From contig CM000693.1 of NCBI GenBank assembly GCA_000149225.2, positions 1,116,001 through 1,180,000 of the forward strand: a DNA stretch of 64,000 nucleotides, written 5' to 3'. Below the pieces are notes generated by a model. It worked only from the letters and a program-made list of their open reading frames with translations, was not told the DNA's origin and searched no databases. Both the position numbers and the translations under genes were made by a program. This document shows, one piece after another, positions 11,819 to 21,568 of the stretch (position 1 is its first letter; each line of letters begins with the position of its first letter). The stretch comes from Lachancea kluyveri NRRL Y-12651. Its lineage: Eukaryota > Ascomycota > Saccharomycetes > Saccharomycetales > Saccharomycetaceae.

Positions 11819-11827
11819 GGTGGCAAA
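11819..11827 (+). promoter_or_regulatory. PACE (Rpn4 site), UBR1-proximal
   Basis: Exact GGTGGCAAA on the plus strand, about 75 bases upstream of the UBR1 ATG at 11902 and in UBR1 orientation. Its position is typical for PACE elements of proteasome genes. Confidence 0.75.
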
Positions 11828-11901
11828 TTTTTTTAAGGAGACTTATACAAGATTTATTGCAAAACAGATACGTAAGTAATAATTTCGATGCACCAACTGA
11901 G

Positions 11902-14900
11902 ATGATAAAGGAATCTAGTCTTAACACACAACTCCACATTAAACACACTTTACAGTCTCTACATGATGACCCCCGTTTCAAATCTACTAGAGGTCCCCAA
12001 GAAAGGGCAGATATGGATAAGATGTTGCGTGCGTTTATCTTTCGTTACTTGTATTACCTGATTTCTAATAATGGTGAATACTTGCCTGTTTTATTTACTG
12101 CTACATTAAAAGAAAAGTTTCCTTCGTCATTAGATGATGCGACTAACGTAGATGATACAAGTATTTCTAAGCACGACACATTTTATTCTATTGATGATAC
12201 GGTAGCTCGAGTTAAGCACAAGCATATAGGTAGAAACTGTGGTAGAAAATTCCAACCAGGTGAGCCTATCTATCGCTGTCAAGAGTGTGGTTTCGATGAC
12301 ACATGTGTTTTATGCATTCACTGCTTTAATTCCAAAGACCATGAAAATCACCATGTTTACACCAATATTTGTACTGAGTTTAATAACGGTATTTGTGATT
12401 GCGGCGATGAAGAAGCTTGGAATACAAGTCTGCATTGTAAAGCTGAGGAAGAAGAAGAGGAAGTTGATTCGGATTACATTTTCCAATCGGATGAACTTTC
12501 ACAACTATTCGAACTTGTTTTAAGTGAGGTTTTTGATCATTTCATAGATGTTTTCAACCAAAATATAGAACCACTTCCTACAATCCAAAAAGATTTGACT
12601 CTCATACTAAGGGAGATGGTCCAACAAGGGAAACTTTTCGACAGAGCGCAGTTGTTAAAGGACATCGCTTACAAAAATAGCTATATTGAAGCTCAACAGG
12701 AGCTTTCTCGTAGTCCATCCCCCATTGACGAATCCACTGCAATGGTTGATCCAAAGGACTACGCGGTAATGGTTTACAATGATGAATATCACAACTATAC
12801 TCAGGCTACTGCTGCACTAAGGCAGGGTCTGCCGGACAACAAACATATTGACCGATTGACTGCTCGCATTGATAGTGAAGGGCGTGCAATGTTAAAGTGC
12901 TCTCATGACTTATCCTCTGTGATTGGTGGATTTTTTGCTGTGCAAACAAATGGTTTAAGTGCTACATTAACACCATGGTCCGAATATATTCATCAGGAAG
13001 CTTGTAAATATATTATTTTGTGGGTCAACCATTGCTTAACAATACCTAATCCAGCTTTTCAGAATAAGTTCAGAGATGCTATGAGTAAGGTTTTATGCTC
13101 TGAATATATCCGTGCTCGAGAGGCCGTTGACATGACACCTGTAGTCGACAAATATTTCACCAATAAATTTACTGAAACATATCCCTACAAGTATGCTGAT
13201 CTTTCTGTATTACAAAAAGGCAATACAATTCCATTGGGCCACCACAAGGCTTTACCACCTTCAAGCACAAACAAAATTTCATTACATCTGAATAAGGCAG
13301 AATCGCCAACCAGCAGAAAGTACTCCAACTCAAGACTACAGCAAATTTTATTTTTCGACAATAGATACTGGAAAGGGTTAAGGAAGGAAGTTCAGGACAT
13401 GATCATCCCTACACTGTCATCTAGTCTTAAGTTCAAACCCTTGTTTTGCAATCAGTTGGTCGAGATATTCAACCATATGACTAGGTCGGTTGCGTTTATG
13501 GATAGAGAACCTCAACTAACCGCCTTGAGGGAAAGTGTTGTACAACTATTTACCTGCCCCACAAACGCTCGTAACATTTTCGAAAATGGTAGCTTCAATG
13601 ATATCATGTGGTCTATTGTCGATATATTTGCAGAGTTTTCTAGTGTGGAGGACGGCATGCTAGTGTGGCGACACGTCCAAAAGAGCAACCCTACTAAAAG
13701 TTATAGCATTTCTTTCAAACAAGGCTTGTATGCGGTTGAAACCATTTTGAGCAAGATAGTAAACCCCAACTACTTGTTAAGACCACCTGAATTTATCTCT
13801 ATTGTTACTTTGTGCAAACTTTTCAATGGGGCTTGGAAAATTAAACGTAAAGAAGGAGAACATGTTGTAAGGGAAGACCAATCTTTCATTTCCTACTTAG
13901 AATACACAACCTCCATCTACAGTATTGTTCAAACTATTGAAAAGGTGTTTGAAAACTCTAAAGGCGCTATTGACGAAAGTCTGTTACTAAACGCTATAAA
14001 GCTGTTAAACACATTCTTGGGCCACAGGACATTACCTTATAAATTGGTTTTTGACTCTCATGAGATTATCAAGTGTAAGGTCAGCAAACAACGTGTTGCA
14101 TTTATGAACCCGGTCCACACCTTATTTTCGTTCTTAGTGGAAAAGGTACCTTTGAAAAAGGCATTTGAAGCCATTTCTGATTGTATTGACTTCCTCGTTA
14201 TTTCTGATTTTTCTTTAAGGTCGGTAGTTTTATGCTCACAAATCGATGTGGGATTATGGGTTAGAAATGGTATGTCTGTGCTGCACCAATCTTCGTATTA
14301 CAAGAATAACCCAGAAATGAGCTCTTATAGTAGAGATATCCATTTAAACCAATTGGCTTTCTTAAAGGAGAATGATGATACACCGAGGTTGATTTATAAC
14401 TTATTGGATAGATGGGAGTTATTAGAATGGTTTGCTGGTGAGGTCGAATTCGGACATACAGTATATGATGAAAAAATTGTTCACATCCTACAACAGTTTA
14501 TTGCATTCACTTATCAGTTGTTATCAGAAAGACAATTTTTTAAGAAATTTGAATCTGCAGAAGAAAAGGGGGCATACTATATTAGAAATGCCATAATTTA
14601 CAACTTGTATACCCAGCCGTTATCGTATACAAAGTTGTTGAGATCCATTCCTGACTACTTGACAGAGCGTACCTCCCAATTTGATGAGGTTTTGGCAGAA
14701 GTATCTACCTATGTGGAACCGAAAGGTTTAGAAGACAGTGGTGTGTTCAGATTGAAGAAGGAGATGTATAAAAGGATTGATCCACTACGTTTGTTGAACA
14801 TGGAAAATGACTTCGAACACAGTGCCACCATTATCAAGTCCCGATTGGCAGAAACAAAGGAAGACGCCCCAAAGATTGTATTGCAACCACAAATCGAATC

Positions 14901-17715
14901 ACCTAAGTATTTGGATGAAACTGCCAAAGAACTTGGCTCATTTACAAGGAACAGTACCTTTGCGAAGTTAATTTATAAACTGTTACAAACCAGTATTGAT
15001 TTGGAAGAAAGCACTTTTATTTATGAATTGCTTCATTTAATCCATGGTATTTTCAAGGATGATAAACTGGTAAATGGCAAGAGCTCGGTCCCTGAAGCGT
15101 ATATTTCCAAACCTATCTGCAACTTGTTGCTAACAATAGTAGATTCAAAGTCCAGTGTTTTTTCTGAAAACGTTATCAGGAAAGCAGATTACCTATTGGA
15201 AAACATGATTTTGAACAGGCCAGTTGAAATATTAGATTCGTTGGTTACGTGCTTTGGCCAAGAATATGTCGATACCTATAAAATGAAAAAGTTAAACCAG
15301 GGTGTTGACTTCGAAGAGAGTGAGAAAGAACGTAAGAAGAGGTTAGCAAAAGAACGCCAGCAGAGGATTATGAACAAATTTTCTAAGCAGCAAAACAAGT
15401 TCATAAAGGAAAACGAAGCTGAGTTCACCAAAGGTGACAAGGACATTGATATGACTGGCGAAAATGCCCTAAGCTCTTGTGATGAATTTTCGTGTGCTCT
15501 GTGTCAAGATTCAACGTCTACAGATGCTTTGGTCATTCCAATATACCATGAGAATTCCCCGATATTTAGAAATGGTGACATTCATAACCCTCAAGAATTT
15601 TCCAAAGATTTCAACGGATTCTTTAACGATGATGAACATCCAACTGTTCATGATGATAAAACTTTGGAGAGTTACAGAGATGATGGTACCAAAGGTTCAA
15701 GAAAGGTTTTTGTGTCTTGTAACCATCATATTCACTATGAATGCTTCAAGCGTTATGTTCAGAAGAAGAGGTTTTCCAGTCATCTATTCATTTGTCCATT
15801 GTGTCAAACTTTTTCTAACTGTGTGTTGCCAGTCTATCGTCTCTCAAATATGGACTCCATAACAACGTTAGAAAGCCTATTGTACGAGCCTTCTTCGGAA
15901 GAAACTATCGGAATGTTTTTTAAAAAGAACTCGCACATCGACTTTAACAGCATTTGGAATATGTTCAAGGAGATCAACAAGTCAAATACGAATTATGATA
16001 AGAACTTTTCTAGCATCACTGATTTCGAACAACCTGATGTTTCTTACATTTTGGCAGTTCACTGGGCCAACACAATTTCTATGGTAGAAATTTCTTCAAG
16101 AATCGACGAGTCGCCATATGATTCTCTAATGGTTGGCAAGGAACAAAAGTTTAGGACATTGAGAAATGTGCTGACTTCTATGGCTTGGTTATATAGTGTC
16201 ATGGGAAAGCCAAACCCTGAGCACATTCCATATATCAACAAAAATGGTATTATTTGGAATCAGAACCAACTATTTCAGTATATTGTCAGAAGCGTGCTGT
16301 TTACTAAAGATCCTGTTTCCGAAATTATCTCTCGTGCATTATCAGCCTTCTCTAGCCAGCTTATTGTTGAGTTCATCAAAGGCCTCACACCTGCCACTAT
16401 TGAAAAGATGTATCTTGAGGCTGAAGAAAGCGGTCGGATATACAATACTGATTCTAAGATGTTGAAAGTTTTGGGGATTATCTGCGAGGTAGGAATCAGT
16501 GAAGCCGGCCTTTACAAGAAGCTTTATGACCTAGCGTATACCTGTCTGCTAAGAAATGTATCGCCAACTTTAAGAAGGTGCCTAATTTTGTTAAAAAGTA
16601 TTAATGAAATTCTTAAAGGTAGTGAAGCTGACCTAATAATCGATGGTGTGAACTTGGAAACTGAATTAAAGTATACGGAAGGCCATCTTCCTGAATATGT
16701 TGATCAAATCATATGCGCAATTACTAAAAATACATCTCTAGAAGATATTTTGCTCAATGCTGCAGCAACTAACAGTTTATCGACTGATCCATACTTGAAA
16801 AACATTCCATATGAATTTTGCGGTGTGGTAAAACTAGTGGACTTGGCAAAGTTTCTAAACACATACGTTACTGACACCAAGCAAATCAAGTTACGTCATG
16901 AACATCCAGCCCATATGAAAAATGTTGATAACAGGTTAGATTTCAAAATTTGTTTAACTTGCGGCGTTAAAGTTCACATCAGAAACGATCAGTCTGAATT
17001 GCCTAAACATTTGATCAAGCATTGTTTTAAACCGTTTGGGTTGTTTTTGATACCTAATGAAAATGAGGTTTGTCTGACACTTTCTAGCCCCCTGTCTGTC
17101 ATTTCCATTTCCGCTCCGTATCTAAATTCTCATGGAGAAGCGGGACACAATGCTATCCAACGTGGTGACTTGACTACTTTAAATTTGCAGCGTTATAAGC
17201 GTTTGAATAAGCTGTGGTTGAACAACGAAATTCCTGGTTATATCAGTAGGATTATGGGTGATGAGTTTAGAGTATCCATTATTTCCAGCGGAGTCGTGTT
17301 CAATTTTAACAGAAACGTTTTAAGAAGGCCACGTAGGGTCGTTGATGGAAATGAGAGTAGTAGTAGTGAGCTGGAAGACGAGGATGAGGAAATGGGCGAC
17401 GCGGATGACATGGAATGGGGGGAGTTAAGGCCCGAAGATATGTTTACTGATGGTGTGTTCAGGCTGGGTGGCGGTGCCCCTGGTAATGGCGGTGATATTC
17501 GTGACTTTTTCCAATTTATTACCAACATCAGAAACGATGCAGATGCTGCTTTGGGTGCTGCTGTTGATAATGGCTTCCCTCAATTCCAATTCATTCCTAC
17601 ATTTAGACCTGACGAACAACGGGAAGAAGAAGAAGAAGAAGAAGAAGAAGACAACAACGGTAATGATGATGATGAGGCCACTACGGGTCGTCGTGATAAT
17701 CCCACTAACCGTTAG
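11902..17715 (+). CDS. UBR1: N-recognin E3 ubiquitin ligase Ubr1
   Basis: E3 of the Arg/N-degron pathway. With Rad6 it ubiquitylates proteins bearing destabilising N-terminal residues, and in S. cerevisiae also the repressor Cup9. The product has 1937 residues (S. cerevisiae 1950). The UBR box for basic N-termini lies near residues 111-180 (NCGRKFQPGEPIYRC, GICDCGDEEAWN). A ClpS-like segment for bulky hydrophobic N-termini starts near residue 283 (VMVYNDEYHNYTQA). The RING spans about 1198-1300 (CALCQDSTSTDA to CPLCQTFSNC). The C-terminus is very acidic, with a Glu run encoded by GAA repeats at 17622-17655. The ATG at 11902 gives MIKESSLNTQLHIKHTLQSL, which lines up with the yeast N-terminus. 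The open frame extends 30 codons further upstream but without an AUG. Confidence 0.96.
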   Translation: MIKESSLNTQLHIKHTLQSLHDDPRFKSTRGPQERADMDKMLRAFIFRYLYYLISNNGEYLPVLFTATLKEKFPSSLDDATNVDDTSISKHDTFYSIDDTVARVKHKHIGRNCGRKFQPGEPIYRCQECGFDDTCVLCIHCFNSKDHENHHVYTNICTEFNNGICDCGDEEAWNTSLHCKAEEEEEEVDSDYIFQSDELSQLFELVLSEVFDHFIDVFNQNIEPLPTIQKDLTLILREMVQQGKLFDRAQLLKDIAYKNSYIEAQQELSRSPSPIDESTAMVDPKDYAVMVYNDEYHNYTQATAALRQGLPDNKHIDRLTARIDSEGRAMLKCSHDLSSVIGGFFAVQTNGLSATLTPWSEYIHQEACKYIILWVNHCLTIPNPAFQNKFRDAMSKVLCSEYIRAREAVDMTPVVDKYFTNKFTETYPYKYADLSVLQKGNTIPLGHHKALPPSSTNKISLHLNKAESPTSRKYSNSRLQQILFFDNRYWKGLRKEVQDMIIPTLSSSLKFKPLFCNQLVEIFNHMTRSVAFMDREPQLTALRESVVQLFTCPTNARNIFENGSFNDIMWSIVDIFAEFSSVEDGMLVWRHVQKSNPTKSYSISFKQGLYAVETILSKIVNPNYLLRPPEFISIVTLCKLFNGAWKIKRKEGEHVVREDQSFISYLEYTTSIYSIVQTIEKVFENSKGAIDESLLLNAIKLLNTFLGHRTLPYKLVFDSHEIIKCKVSKQRVAFMNPVHTLFSFLVEKVPLKKAFEAISDCIDFLVISDFSLRSVVLCSQIDVGLWVRNGMSVLHQSSYYKNNPEMSSYSRDIHLNQLAFLKENDDTPRLIYNLLDRWELLEWFAGEVEFGHTVYDEKIVHILQQFIAFTYQLLSERQFFKKFESAEEKGAYYIRNAIIYNLYTQPLSYTKLLRSIPDYLTERTSQFDEVLAEVSTYVEPKGLEDSGVFRLKKEMYKRIDPLRLLNMENDFEHSATIIKSRLAETKEDAPKIVLQPQIESPKYLDETAKELGSFTRNSTFAKLIYKLLQTSIDLEESTFIYELLHLIHGIFKDDKLVNGKSSVPEAYISKPICNLLLTIVDSKSSVFSENVIRKADYLLENMILNRPVEILDSLVTCFGQEYVDTYKMKKLNQGVDFEESEKERKKRLAKERQQRIMNKFSKQQNKFIKENEAEFTKGDKDIDMTGENALSSCDEFSCALCQDSTSTDALVIPIYHENSPIFRNGDIHNPQEFSKDFNGFFNDDEHPTVHDDKTLESYRDDGTKGSRKVFVSCNHHIHYECFKRYVQKKRFSSHLFICPLCQTFSNCVLPVYRLSNMDSITTLESLLYEPSSEETIGMFFKKNSHIDFNSIWNMFKEINKSNTNYDKNFSSITDFEQPDVSYILAVHWANTISMVEISSRIDESPYDSLMVGKEQKFRTLRNVLTSMAWLYSVMGKPNPEHIPYINKNGIIWNQNQLFQYIVRSVLFTKDPVSEIISRALSAFSSQLIVEFIKGLTPATIEKMYLEAEESGRIYNTDSKMLKVLGIICEVGISEAGLYKKLYDLAYTCLLRNVSPTLRRCLILLKSINEILKGSEADLIIDGVNLETELKYTEGHLPEYVDQIICAITKNTSLEDILLNAAATNSLSTDPYLKNIPYEFCGVVKLVDLAKFLNTYVTDTKQIKLRHEHPAHMKNVDNRLDFKICLTCGVKVHIRNDQSELPKHLIKHCFKPFGLFLIPNENEVCLTLSSPLSVISISAPYLNSHGEAGHNAIQRGDLTTLNLQRYKRLNKLWLNNEIPGYISRIMGDEFRVSIISSGVVFNFNRNVLRRPRRVVDGNESSSSELEDEDEEMGDADDMEWGELRPEDMFTDGVFRLGGGAPGNGGDIRDFFQFITNIRNDADAALGAAVDNGFPQFQFIPTFRPDEQREEEEEEEEEDNNGNDDDEATTGRRDNPTNR
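17622..17655 (+). repeat. GAA microsatellite encoding poly-Glu in UBR1
   Basis: About 11 consecutive GAA/GAG-type codons near the 3' end of UBR1 lengthen its acidic tail. The tract is likely variable in length between strains. Confidence 0.8.
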
Positions 17716-17800
17716 GCCTGGAGACACAAGCCTCAAGTCTATTTTATTTTACGAGTTGACCTTAAGTCATATCTTTAGACGCTCTCTTCTATGTAATCAG

Positions 17801-17849
17801 CACGTGACTGTTGGATCAAACTATTTTTGGACATTATATACGAACCAAT
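17801..17849 (+). promoter_or_regulatory. Cbf1 and Hap2/3/4/5 sites upstream of QCR9
   Basis: CACGTGAC at 17801-17808 is the reverse complement of the Cbf1 site RTCACRTG. ACCAATCA at 17844-17851 is the reverse complement of the Hap-complex consensus TNATTGGT. They lie about 190 and 145 bases upstream of the QCR9 ATG. Hap4-dependent induction is expected for a respiratory-chain gene. Confidence 0.6.
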
Positions 17850-17992
17850 CATATTCCTGGAAAATTCTCGGTATTTTTCTCAGGTCTCCTTCCGGGATGG
17901 TATTGCTCAAAAGAGAGAAAAATGGAATGGATAACACTGGCTCGAACGCTAACCAGTAGATATTCAGTTAGCACACAAAGTGAAAAAAAAAA

Positions 17993-18758
17993 ATGGTATG
18001 TCATTAAGATAATAAAGAGAGGCCTTTGAGGTTCTAAAGAGGTAAAGGGATAAGAGATAGTATATCAGTTAATAAACCTACATTCCACTGTTCCAAAGAC
18101 CGAAGTAAAGTCGCTTGAACGAAATGAGCTATAAACCAAATAAAAAGTTCTAAAATGCTCGTTACCGAGACCATACTCTAACCTAGCCGGTTTGCTATAC
18201 TCTCCAAAGAGTTTATTTCATGCTGAGGTACAATTTGTATGGTAAATCCGATATGTCCATGTAAGCATCACATCTTCCAGATGTTAAAGTTGAGATGCCT
18301 AATGGCAAATATGTTTAAACATCAGCAACGATGGTGTTTTACTGTTGTTTTTATACAGGCGAAGAAGTGGTGTACCATGTTGAAGGGAGGGGCTTGCAGA
18401 TATGCTTATGATAAATGCAGAGTTAAAGCTATGCATGTAGCTTGCAAGAGCAGGCCACCGCTATAGTTTTCAAAACCTTTTCTCTTCACCTCCAGGGCCT
18501 TTTTGTGTCATTCAAGTTTACCAGTGTTCTTGTACTAACTTTTTGTTTTTCCAGTCCTTCTCTACCATTTACAACGTCTTCTTTAAGAGAAACTCCATCT
18601 TCGTTGGTACCGTGTTCGCCTCCGCTTTCGTCTTCCAAGCTGCCTTTGACTCTGCTGTCACTTCCTGGTACGAAGCCCACAACAAGGGTAAATTGTGGAA
18701 GGATGTCAAATTAAAGCTAGCTGAGACTGGTGAAGATGACGAAGATGATGATGAATGA
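17993..18758 (+). CDS. QCR9: Cytochrome bc1 complex subunit 9 (spliced)
   Basis: Small inner-membrane subunit of ubiquinol-cytochrome c reductase (complex III). I read join(17993..17995, 18555..18758), giving 68 residues (MSFSTIYNVFFKRN...) that align throughout with yeast Qcr9 (66 residues). One transmembrane helix follows the basic KR (IFVGTVFASAFVFQAAFDSAV), and the C-terminus is acidic. Exon 1 is only the ATG. The 5' splice site is GTATGT at 17996, the branch site TACTAAC at about 18532-18538, and the acceptor TTTTTCCAG ends at 18554. Several closer ATGs were tested, but only ATG-GTATGT at 17993 gives both the right phase and a consensus donor. The intron is 559 bases, far longer than the roughly 210 bases I recall for S. 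cerevisiae. Confidence 0.9.
17996..18554 (+). other. QCR9 intron (559 bases)
   Basis: Donor GTATGT, branch site TACTAAC about 16 bases before a pyrimidine-rich acceptor. No conserved snoRNA boxes were recognised inside, although a few small inverted repeats are present (for example CATCT-tcc-AGATG near 18272). Confidence 0.85.
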
Positions 18759-19171
18759 GCTAAGATATGGGTGTCACTCGTATCCTCTGACTTTATTTAT
18801 TGTTACGAATTGTGAAAGAAGCTTCTTTACGGTATAATGCTGGCTTCCTTGCGTAAACCGCACTATTTATTGTATTTGAAAAATTCTGATGATGTACATG
18901 TTTAACACTTTTTTTATATTCACGGGAATATAGTATATAAACCTCAAATAAGTTTAAAAGAAATCGATTACTGTTTTTATCTACAGCCGATCCAAATTTG
19001 GAGACCACATATATCCGAAAGTGTTAGTCGTGCTTCATGGGGTATGGTCTTTTAGTAGAAAATGGCTTAAAGTTTTGTTATATACAGGCTAGAAAAAAAT
19101 ACAAATAGATCCACATACACCAAGTAGCAATGGAGTGGGAGAAGATTTTGGGTCTAAAATAGCGTAAATAC

Positions 19172-19483
19172 TTAGATTTCACCAGAAGTAGAAGCTTGTT
19201 GGATTCTGGAGATGTAAGCTTTGGAAATCGCGTTCCAACTTCTCATATACTTGGCCAAACATTGATCAACGCAGCCTTCTTGAGTGTTATTGTATGGAGC
19301 ATCTAAGCATTTTTCGAAGCAGTTTTCTGTAACCTTATTGACCAATTCAGTGGCATTAGCAACAGCAAGCTCCTGAGCAATTTGGCTTTTCAATTGATCT
19401 TTAATGTTGCCTGAAGCGGCAGGAGCAGTAACAGTTTGTTGTTGGGATGGAGAGCCACCACCAAAGATAGAAGATAGAGCCAT
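19172..19483 (-). CDS. TIM13: Small Tim chaperone subunit Tim13
   Basis: Subunit of the Tim8-Tim13 hexamer in the mitochondrial intermembrane space, which escorts hydrophobic precursors such as Tim23 to the inner membrane. The 103-residue product compares with 105 in S. cerevisiae. The twin CX3C motif is visible as [10 protein letters not shown] and [10 protein letters not shown]. The conserved block [13 protein letters not shown] precedes it and the end [12 protein letters not shown] follows. The start is the ATG giving [15 protein letters not shown]; nine more open codons upstream lack an AUG. Its neighbours are QCR9 (as in S. cerevisiae) and a tRNA-Gly, beyond which the gene order departs from S. 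cerevisiae. Confidence 0.96.
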   Translation of the reverse strand: MALSSIFGGGSPSQQQTVTAPAASGNIKDQLKSQIAQELAVANATELVNKVTENCFEKCLDAPYNNTQEGCVDQCLAKYMRSWNAISKAYISRIQQASTSGEI

Positions 19484-19636
19484 AGTTTCCTTGACTACAA
19501 TGTATTGCAAGTTATTTGTAGCACGTAGTCAAAACTGCACAGGTTAATACTTTTGAAAATTTTTCTAGAGGAGAGCGGCATACAGTATTAGTTTGAAAAT
19601 ATATACTTCAGGAACTTCTTACTATCCCAACAAGAA

Positions 19637-19707
19637 GCGCAAGTGGTTTAGTGGTAAAATCCAACGTTGCCATCGTTGGGCCCCCGGTTCGATTCCGGGC
19701 TTGCGCA
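19637..19707 (+). tRNA. tRNA-Gly(GCC)
   Basis: A 71-base sequence identical or nearly so to yeast tRNA-Gly(GCC). The acceptor stem GCGCAAG pairs with CTTGCGC, the anticodon loop contains TTGCCAT, the T arm reads CCCCGGTTCGATTCCGGG, and there is no intron. It is followed by a T-run Pol III terminator (19708-19716). It marks the junction between conserved QCR9-TIM13 order and the inverted APS3-RNR2 block. Confidence 0.98.
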
Positions 19708-19985
19708 TTTTTTTTTTAAATTATCATAGAATAGCACTTAGCCTTTTTTTTTTTTGAATAGTAATCTTACCTTAAATAACTTACCATATGGACATTGGCC
19801 GCCCCCGTATATATTACATATACGTTTCTCTTCATTCAATAGACTATTCACGCTATTTAAACGTCGTATGATATAATTATCATTATTTACGTAACATGGT
19901 TAAGTTTGAATTTGGTCCTAGTTTACAAGGTTCTCTGGAGACCCTTTAAAGCTTGATTAACATCAAGACAGTTCTCAACACAACT

Positions 19986-20637
19986 ATGATCCATGCAGTT
20001 TTGATATGTATGCATTACACACTTTATGTTTCCCCATAACTTTAGCTGGCTTACTAACCTTTTCTTTTCAGTTAATAAAAAAGCACAACCAAGATTGATA
20101 AAGTTTTACACGCCGGTTGAGCTTCCAAAGCAGAAATTGCTATTCGAACAGGTATACGAGTTGATCTCTCATAGAAACAGTGAATTTCAAAGTTCTTTTC
20201 TTGTGAGGCCACCTTCTTTACTCCTAGACAATCAGAATGGTGACGAGGATGGGCTAGATGGGAACGAAGACATCCAAATTATTTACAAAAACTATGCGAC
20301 TCTGTATTTCGCGTTCATAGTGGATGACCAAGAATCTGAATTAGCAATTTTGGATCTAATCCAAACATTCGTTGAATCCCTGGATCGGTGCTTCACAGAT
20401 GTCAGTGAATTGGATCTAATCTTCAATTGGCAGACTCTAGAAAGTGTATTGGAAGAGATCATCCAAGGTGGCATGGTCATAGAGACCAGCGTCGACAAAA
20501 TTGTTAGTGCAGTAGATGAACTGAACATGAACAGTAGCGATGACGGTAGGGCCAACAAGTTCGCCAGTAGCGGTTTTGGTAGTGCATTACAGGCTTTTGC
20601 CCAGGGTGGGTTTGCAAGTTGGGCATCCGGTCATTAA
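19986..20637 (+). CDS. APS3: AP-3 adaptor complex sigma subunit (spliced)
   Basis: Small sigma subunit of the AP-3 adaptor, which sorts cargo from Golgi to vacuole (ALP pathway). I read join(19986..20007, 20072..20637), giving 195 residues starting MIHAVLIFNKKAQPRLIKFY, colinear with yeast Aps3. The 64-base intron has donor GTATGC at 20008, branch site TACTAAC at 20052-20058 and acceptor TTTTCAG ending at 20071. Conserved features include YTPVELPKQKLLFEQVYELI, the sigma-core segment YFAFIVDDQESELAILDLIQ and ELDLIFNWQTLESVLEEI. A short acidic insertion follows residue 55. S. cerevisiae APS3 is also spliced, next to RRN7 and RNR2 on chromosome X. All three are in this window. Confidence 0.96.
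20008..20071 (+). other. APS3 intron (64 bases)
   Basis: GTATGC donor (variant of GTATGT), perfect TACTAAC branch site at 20052-20058 and a CAG acceptor 13 bases later. Removing it restores exactly the conserved N-terminus of the family. Confidence 0.95.
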
Positions 20638-20737
20638 ACCTGTGTACCAGAAGAACTGGCATCTTCCTTTTTCGAATACATACAGAATAAATAAATCATT
20701 AAAACTATTTACAAAATGGTTGTTCGTTCTCTGCTAT

Positions 20738-21172
20738 TTACCATCTCTTCCACCAGCTTTGGTTTTCGGCTGCTTCTTTAGTCTTGTTCTGACTGTCATG
20801 CCTTATCTGTTCCAGCTCCCGTCTTATTCTCTGCAATTCTTCTTTCTGAACTTGGTCTGCTTTTACTCTCTGGAATTGTTCCCTTGTTCTGGCCCCATCA
20901 GTGCTTCTATCCCAGGGAGACTGTATTGGGCCGGTTTTCCAAATAGGGTCGGCACTATCTGCAGTTTCTTGTACAATTTTCATTAGTTCTTGTTGTTCTG
21001 CCTGGCGCAACTTTCTTTCTCTTTCATACTGTAACCTCAGTTCAGGGGATAAAGAGTTAACTAATTCCTCATCGGTTGGTGTGGTATACTTAAATAAAAT
21101 GAGGCCTGTACCAATGATAGCACCACCGACTGCATAAACCCTCAACCAACGTAACCAAAGAGGCTTTTCCAT
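20738..21172 (-). CDS. CBP4: Ubiquinol-cytochrome c reductase assembly factor Cbp4
   Basis: Mitochondrial inner-membrane protein needed for cytochrome b stability and bc1 complex assembly, acting with Cbp3-Cbp6. The product has 144 residues, somewhat shorter than the roughly 170 of S. cerevisiae. It starts [20 protein letters not shown], with a single transmembrane segment near residues 10-28, followed by the conserved [20 protein letters not shown] and a charged, glutamine-rich helical tail ending WWKRW. It sits beside ERG1, as in S. cerevisiae. A Reb1 site and a Cbf1 site lie upstream. Confidence 0.93.
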   Translation of the reverse strand: MEKPLWLRWLRVYAVGGAIIGTGLILFKYTTPTDEELVNSLSPELRLQYERERKLRQAEQQELMKIVQETADSADPIWKTGPIQSPWDRSTDGARTREQFQRVKADQVQKEELQRIRRELEQIRHDSQNKTKEAAENQSWWKRW

Positions 21173-21568
21173 AATTAATTATATTTGATTGTGAGACTTT
21201 CCTCTTCCCTTTCAAGAAGTATTTGTTACTGAAAGAAGATCCGTCATATCGGGGTAAGAAATAGAAAAAAAATTTGATACTAATATCACGTAGGCCGTGT
21301 ATATCCGGGTAAATAAATTTCACGTGCACAGGGTAATAACTAAAATGGAAAGTGTTGAGGTTACACGAGCAGCGGTTTATTCTTTTAGTATGTGTACGTG
21401 TATATGTGTTTTTGTGCGTGTGTATATATATATATATATGTCATCGAATTAAAAAATGGATAAATATTCTTAGTATTTAGTTCTCCCTTACTGTGAGTTT
21501 ATCTTGTTTCCTTTATTAGTGTATCATAATGTACATTCTTTCGTTCGTCACTCATAGTATTTTCAAGC
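21173..21568. other. CBP4 promoter and ERG1 3' flank
   Basis: A 0.4 kb gap with the Reb1/Cbf1 pair and a mixed (TG)/(TA) microsatellite at about 21390-21441. No gene is seen. Confidence 0.6.
21305..21326 (+). promoter_or_regulatory. Reb1 and Cbf1 sites upstream of CBP4
   Basis: CCGGGTAA at 21305-21312 matches the Reb1 core and TCACGTG at 21320-21326 matches Cbf1. Both are about 135-155 bases upstream of the minus-strand CBP4 ATG, a typical nucleosome-free-region arrangement. Confidence 0.5.

Larger units (their letters stand above)
9873..11901. other. Shared divergent UBR2/UBR1 promoter region
   Basis: This 2 kb region lies between two head-to-head UBR-family genes. It holds three exact copies of the Rpn4 PACE element, listed separately. 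Short open frames occur here but lack yeast codon bias or recognisable homology, so I do not call a gene. No tRNA or LTR was seen. Confidence 0.7.

Noticed and set aside
18239-18247. ATG followed by GTAAAT as the QCR9 start and donor.
   Set aside because: The donor is non-consensus, while ATG-GTATGT at 17993 gives the same reading phase with a perfect donor.
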